Positions 15,840-19,345 of a DNA stretch of 19,345 nt are shown here, in pieces. The notes beneath the pieces are model-generated. The model saw only the letters and a program-made list of their open reading frames with translations. It searched no databases and was not told where the DNA came from. The DNA comes from an uncultured Clostridia bacterium. Lineage in GTDB: Bacteria; Bacillota_A; Clostridia; Oscillospirales; Acutalibacteraceae. Positions within the stretch are counted from its first letter, which is position 1. Each line of letters starts with the position of its first letter. The stretch is from positions 1 to 19,345 of the forward strand of contig CALAEU010000145.1 in the NCBI GenBank assembly GCA_937891215.1, written 5' to 3'. The translations under genes were made by a program, and so were the position numbers.

Positions 15840-17027
15840 ATGAAGGAAATCATTCTCATTAAAGACGGCGAATTAGCCTTAAAAGGACTTAATCGTTCTA
15901 CATTTGAAGATGTTTTAGTTAAAAATATCCGTTGGCGTATAAAGAAATATGGCAACTTCCAGTTTAAAAAAGCACAATCCACAATTACCATTACACCAAT
16001 TGATGATAACATAGATTTTGAAGCAGTTTGCTACGAAATTTCTCACGTTTTCGGTATTGCAGGGTTTTCCCGTGCAGCAGTTACCGAAAAAGATATTGAT
16101 AAAATATTAGATTTAGCACCTGTTTATTTAAAAGAACAGTTAAACGAAGTTTCTACTTTTAAAGTTGAAGCAAAAAGAGCGGATAAAAAATTCCCTCTTA
16201 CTTCACCGCAGATTTCTGCTATGGTAGGTGAAAGAATTTTAGAAACATTCCCACACCTTACTGTCGATGTTCATAACCCTGAAATTACAGTTACTGTTGA
16301 AATCCGTGAAGATGCTTACATAAGAGGTAATCAGACAAAAGGTGCTGGCGGTATGCCTGTTGGTACATCTGGAAAAGGTATGCTTCTTATTTCGGGTGGT
16401 ATTGACAGTCCTGTTGCAGGTTATATGATGGCAAAGCGCGGAATTGACCTTTCTGCAATTCACTTTGCCTCCCCTCCTTACACATCAGAAAGAGCAGAAC
16501 AAAAAGTTCACGAGCTTCTTTCAAAGGTTGCTCTTTATAGTGGCAGAATTGCTCTTTACACAGTTCCTTTTACACACATTCAGGAAGAAATCAAAGAAAA
16601 ATGTCCTGAAGATTGTTTTACACTTATTATGCGCAGATTTATGATGCGTATTGCTAATATGTTGGCAGAAAAATGTGACTGTCACGCACTTATTACTGGT
16701 GAAAGCGTTGCACAGGTTGCAAGTCAGACAATGCTTGCTTTAGGTTGTACAGATGCAGTTTCTTCACTTCCTGTATTCCGTCCTGTTATTGGTATGGATA
16801 AAGAAGAGATAATTAAAATTTCAAGACAGATAAACACATTTGAAATCTCAATTCAGCCTTATGAAGATTGTTGCACAGTCTTTACGCCAAAGCACCCTAA
16901 AACAAAACCAATTTTAGCGGATATAGAAAAAGCAGAAGAACCTCTCCAAATTGACGCTCTCTGCGAAGAAGCATTTAACGGTATCAAAAAAATCTTGATA
17001 AATTCAGACGGTGTTCAAAATGGTTGA
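15840..17027 (+). CDS. thiI: tRNA 4-thiouridine synthase ThiI (no rhodanese domain)
   Basis: A 395-residue enzyme that adenylates uridine 8 of tRNA and exchanges oxygen for sulfur, giving 4-thiouridine. An N-terminal ferredoxin-like region (1-55) and a THUMP domain (about 60-165) bind tRNA. The PP-loop SGGIDSPVAG starts at Ser185. The AANMLAEK-type helix and ITGESVAQVASQT motif (within about 275-300) are typical. The protein ends near the synthetase domain, without the rhodanese extension that carries the active cysteine in Escherichia coli ThiI, so sulfur probably comes directly from the desulfurase encoded just upstream. The ribosome binding site is weak (AAAAGGA 16 bases away), which suggests coupling to the preceding gene. 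It overlaps the next start codon by 8 bases. Confidence 0.95.
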   Translation: MKEIILIKDGELALKGLNRSTFEDVLVKNIRWRIKKYGNFQFKKAQSTITITPIDDNIDFEAVCYEISHVFGIAGFSRAAVTEKDIDKILDLAPVYLKEQLNEVSTFKVEAKRADKKFPLTSPQISAMVGERILETFPHLTVDVHNPEITVTVEIREDAYIRGNQTKGAGGMPVGTSGKGMLLISGGIDSPVAGYMMAKRGIDLSAIHFASPPYTSERAEQKVHELLSKVALYSGRIALYTVPFTHIQEEIKEKCPEDCFTLIMRRFMMRIANMLAEKCDCHALITGESVAQVASQTMLALGCTDAVSSLPVFRPVIGMDKEEIIKISRQINTFEISIQPYEDCCTVFTPKHPKTKPILADIEKAEEPLQIDALCEEAFNGIKKILINSDGVQNG

Positions 17028-17514
17028 AAGTGAATTAATCGCTCTCGGCGAAAAGGTAGTAAAAAGATTTAAGGAAGAAAAACTCACATTAAGTTTTGCA
17101 GAATCCTGCACTGGTGGATGGCTCAGTAAAATAATCACCGAAATAAGCGGTGCTTCAGAGATTTTTATGGGCGGTGTCTGTTCTTACAGCAACGAAGTAA
17201 AACAAAATGTTTTAGGCGTTAAAGAAAAAACTCTTAAAACTTATGGTGCTGTAAGCGAAGAAACTGCAAGAGAAATGTCAGAAGGCATTACAAAACTTAT
17301 GAATACTACTGTTGGCGTTGGTGTTACAGGAATAGCAGGACCTTTATCTGACAACACACAGAAAAAAGTAGGTCTTATTTATATTTCAATAACACATAAC
17401 GGCAAAACAGAAGTAAAAAAAATAGAAAACGATTTTTCGGGTGATGTCCGTTACAAAAACAGATTCACCGCAGTAAAAACAGTACTTAGTTTTTTAACAA
17501 ATGAGGAATTATAA
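17020..17514 (+). CDS. pncC: Nicotinamide-nucleotide amidohydrolase PncC (stand-alone CinA C-terminal domain)
   Basis: A 164-residue protein equal to the C-terminal domain of CinA, which deamidates nicotinamide mononucleotide to nicotinate mononucleotide for NAD recycling. The signature SFAESCTGGWLS (26-37) carries the catalytic Ser29, GGVCSYSNEVK follows at 51-61, and GVTGIAGP lies at 101-108. It lacks the N-terminal molybdopterin-binding-like domain of full CinA, a form that is common in bacteria. The ATG at 17020 overlaps the thiI stop (ATGGTTGA), so translation is probably coupled; an in-frame GTG three codons earlier is less likely. The sortase gene starts 6 bases after its stop. A divergent two-domain CinA-like gene follows further down the same operon. 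Confidence 0.93.
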   Translation: MVESELIALGEKVVKRFKEEKLTLSFAESCTGGWLSKIITEISGASEIFMGGVCSYSNEVKQNVLGVKEKTLKTYGAVSEETAREMSEGITKLMNTTVGVGVTGIAGPLSDNTQKKVGLIYISITHNGKTEVKKIENDFSGDVRYKNRFTAVKTVLSFLTNEEL

Positions 17515-17520
17515 TAAATT

Positions 17521-18594
17521 ATGAAAAAAAATCAAAACAAACCAAAATCTGAAAATTTAGTTCATTTTGACAGTTTTGAGGAGACAGTTATTCGTGGCAA
17601 CAGTCCCGAAAAAGAAGCGGTAAAAAAAGTCTTAAAAAAGAAATATACCCTAAAAAAATTAAGACAACTCGTTTCAATTGTATCTGCTTTTGCAGTTTTA
17701 GTTTCTGCTTTCTTTTTAGGTAAACGCGGATTTGAAAGTTACCTTGTTCACACACAGGAACAACAAGAAGAAGAGTATGTTCTCCCGAATGATGTTACAA
17801 AAGAACTCAGTAGTATGACCGAAGAAGAAGCGTGGGCTTATCTTTACGAAAAATACCCACATCTTTTAGATATTGTCTTCCCTGTCGGTTTTGACTACAA
17901 TTACGCTTTATATTATGCAGAAAATCCCGACACAGTCGGTTACATTAAAATAGATGGCACTAAAATTGATACTCCTGTTGTTCAGGCAGATAATAACAAA
18001 TATTATCTCAATCACGACTTTTATGGCAAATACACAAGTTATGGTGCTATTTATGCAACGTATGTTGCAAACCTCAATCCTTTAGACCGCAACATTTTGC
18101 TTTATGGTCACAATATGAACGACGGCTCTCGTTTTGCCGCACTCAAACACTATAAATCCATTGAGTATTTCAAAGAACATCCTGTTATTGAATTCAATAC
18201 TCTTTACGAAAAACACAAATGGAAAGTCGCAGCAGTTATAATAACAAATGGTCATGTAAAAGGTGACAATGGTTATTTCTTTGATTTTACATTCAATAAC
18301 TGCTCTGACACTTGTTTCGAAGAATATTTAGTAGAAGTAGAAAAGAGAAAACTCTATGAAACAGGTGTTGATATTCTTCCGACAGATAAACTTTTAACTT
18401 TATGTACCTGTACTTACGAATTCAACGATGCAAGGCTTGTTGTTATAGCAAGAATGGTGCGTGAAGGCGAAAGTGAAGAAGTAGATGTTTCACTTGCAAA
18501 GAAAAAAGAAACCCCTGTAAAATATCCTTCTTCTTATTACAGTAATCAATCAAAAAATCCATATAAAGACGACCCTAAGTGGTATTTATATTAA
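17521..18594 (+). CDS. srtB: Class B sortase
   Basis: A 357-residue membrane-anchored transpeptidase that cleaves sorting signals and links proteins to the cell wall or to other proteins. Residues 1-48 are a basic cytoplasmic tail, 49-67 a membrane span, and about 85-315 the extracellular domain. The catalytic triad is visible: His197 in LLYGHNMNDGSRFA, Cys297 in TLCTCTYEF (family TLxTC) and Arg305 in NDARLVVIAR. The long tail before the membrane and the 40-residue extension after the catalytic domain are extra to the basic fold. The x of TLxTC is Cys295, two residues from the nucleophile, and Cys261/Cys265 form a further pair. GAGGA lies 12 bases before the ATG, inside the end of pncC. No protein with a sorting signal is encoded in the window, so substrates are unknown. 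Confidence 0.93.
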   Translation: MKKNQNKPKSENLVHFDSFEETVIRGNSPEKEAVKKVLKKKYTLKKLRQLVSIVSAFAVLVSAFFLGKRGFESYLVHTQEQQEEEYVLPNDVTKELSSMTEEEAWAYLYEKYPHLLDIVFPVGFDYNYALYYAENPDTVGYIKIDGTKIDTPVVQADNNKYYLNHDFYGKYTSYGAIYATYVANLNPLDRNILLYGHNMNDGSRFAALKHYKSIEYFKEHPVIEFNTLYEKHKWKVAAVIITNGHVKGDNGYFFDFTFNNCSDTCFEEYLVEVEKRKLYETGVDILPTDKLLTLCTCTYEFNDARLVVIARMVREGESEEVDVSLAKKKETPVKYPSSYYSNQSKNPYKDDPKWYLY

Positions 18595-18610
18595 TTGTGA
18601 GGTGTACAGT

Positions 18611-19345
18611 TTGAAAATTAAAGCATTTTCATTTGAACGCGATAGTTTCACTCTTTCAGATGTAAAAATGTCTGTTATTGAAACTCTTGATGGTGCAGGA
18701 CTTTATTTTGAAAGTTTTTCAAATGCAAACTCGTTTTTTGAAGCAGTTTCAAGTTCATTGAGCGATAACGATGTTGTAATTTTAGGTGTAGAAAGTTCTC
18801 TTTACTTAAAATTCAAACCAATTCTCATTAAAGCATTTAATTTCACACCTGCCTACAGCGGAAAAATTCAGGACAGAATCCCTGCAAGCATTACAGAGGA
18901 AAGAACAAGGAAAGCACATATGCTTATTCCTGACGAAGCAACTGAACTTTTAACTTCTGATGGTCTTTACAGTGGTTTTTACATTGTTTCAGAAGGCAAA
19001 CACATTGTTGTTCTTCCTCTTAAAAAGGATTTATCTGTTGCACTTCTAAAAAACTCAGACTTTCCTTTCGTTAAGAGAAAATCTATTTCAGTTGTTTCTG
19101 TTGATGAAGACCCTGTTGACGATATTTTAGAAAAAGCAAAGGTTGTAGTTGAGAAGTTAGAAAAACACAACCTTAAAGTTGCAATCCCTACAACTCCTGC
19201 TGCTTTGACTCTTCAGGATAAATTAAAAACAATAGAAGGTGGCGAAAGAGTTATTTTCACACCTTTCGTAAGTGACAAAGGAATTACTGAACCAAAAGAG
19301 TATTCTGCAGAATTAGCTCGCGGTGCAAAAGAATTAAGAAATACA
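18611..19345 (+). CDS. Divergent CinA-like two-domain protein, probably inactive, 3' truncated
   Basis: An open frame of 245 codons runs off the right edge. The TTG at 18611 is supported by GAGGTG 6 bases upstream, and the gene follows the sortase by 16 bases in the same operon. Residues 1-150 resemble the molybdopterin-binding-like first domain of CinA: DNDVVILG (52-59) stands where the family has its D-V-V-x-T-G-G strand, and AHMLIPDEATELL...GFYIVSEGKHIVVLP (102-136) matches the family pattern of A-x-x-P-x-G-A...G-F...I-V-V-L-P. The diagnostic GGLGPTxDD is absent. Residues 175-245 line up with PncC: AKVVVEKLEKHNLKVAI parallels EKVVKRFKEEKLTLSFA, and YSAELARGAKELRNT parallels ETAREMSEGITKLMNT. 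The catalytic ESCTGG is replaced by PTTPAA. I infer a catalytically dead CinA relative. The homology is read by eye and is the uncertain part; the gene itself is not. Confidence 0.8.
   Translation, partial: MKIKAFSFERDSFTLSDVKMSVIETLDGAGLYFESFSNANSFFEAVSSSLSDNDVVILGVESSLYLKFKPILIKAFNFTPAYSGKIQDRIPASITEERTRKAHMLIPDEATELLTSDGLYSGFYIVSEGKHIVVLPLKKDLSVALLKNSDFPFVKRKSISVVSVDEDPVDDILEKAKVVVEKLEKHNLKVAIPTTPAALTLQDKLKTIEGGERVIFTPFVSDKGITEPKEYSAELARGAKELRNT

Overview
The window is AT-rich bacterial DNA that reads as chromosome of an anaerobic, spore-forming Firmicute of the class Clostridia. The evidence is an alpha/beta-type small acid-soluble spore protein, a YpeB-type germination protein, a class B sortase, a YtbJ/NifZ-like cysteine desulfurase next to a rhodanese-less ThiI, GGAGG/GGTGA ribosome binding sites and several TTG/GTG starts. 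The order inside Clostridia is not decided by what I can see. I found no rRNA, tRNA, CRISPR array, phage gene or transposase, and no gap between genes longer than about 190 bases.

Left part (1-8470): the tail of a small YdcZ-type DMT transporter faces a PlsC-type lysophospholipid acyltransferase, with a two-way terminator between them. A divergent promoter region then leads to a large cytoplasmic protein that looks like an unassigned glycoside hydrolase. Next comes a two-gene unit: an 849-residue membrane protein (zinc ribbon, acidic linker, one membrane span, TPR-like repeats, beta-rich tail) and a family 2 glycosyltransferase with a long helical C-terminal region.

Middle, minus strand (8494-12026): a membrane-anchored glycerophosphodiesterase, a MATE exporter and an inositol monophosphatase-family enzyme form one unit (the last two overlap by 8 bases). 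The spore protein gene follows and has a possible forespore-type promoter of its own. The phosphodiesterase promoter is back to back with that of an AlkD-like DNA glycosylase gene (12129-12818, plus strand), and the two -35 boxes abut.

Right part (12845-19345): a ypeB-like gene and a small Thr-rich putative lipoprotein lie on the minus strand. Divergent from them is a five-gene plus-strand operon with a near-consensus promoter overlapped by an inverted repeat: cysteine desulfurase, ThiI, a stand-alone CinA C-terminal (PncC) amidohydrolase, a class B sortase, and a gene that runs off the window. The first two make 4-thiouridine in tRNA. The truncated last gene has no stop in the window; I read it as a degenerate, probably catalytically dead two-domain CinA relative lying in the same operon as the intact PncC. 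This is the most unusual observation here, together with the unassigned glycoside-hydrolase-like protein and the membrane-protein/glycosyltransferase pair.
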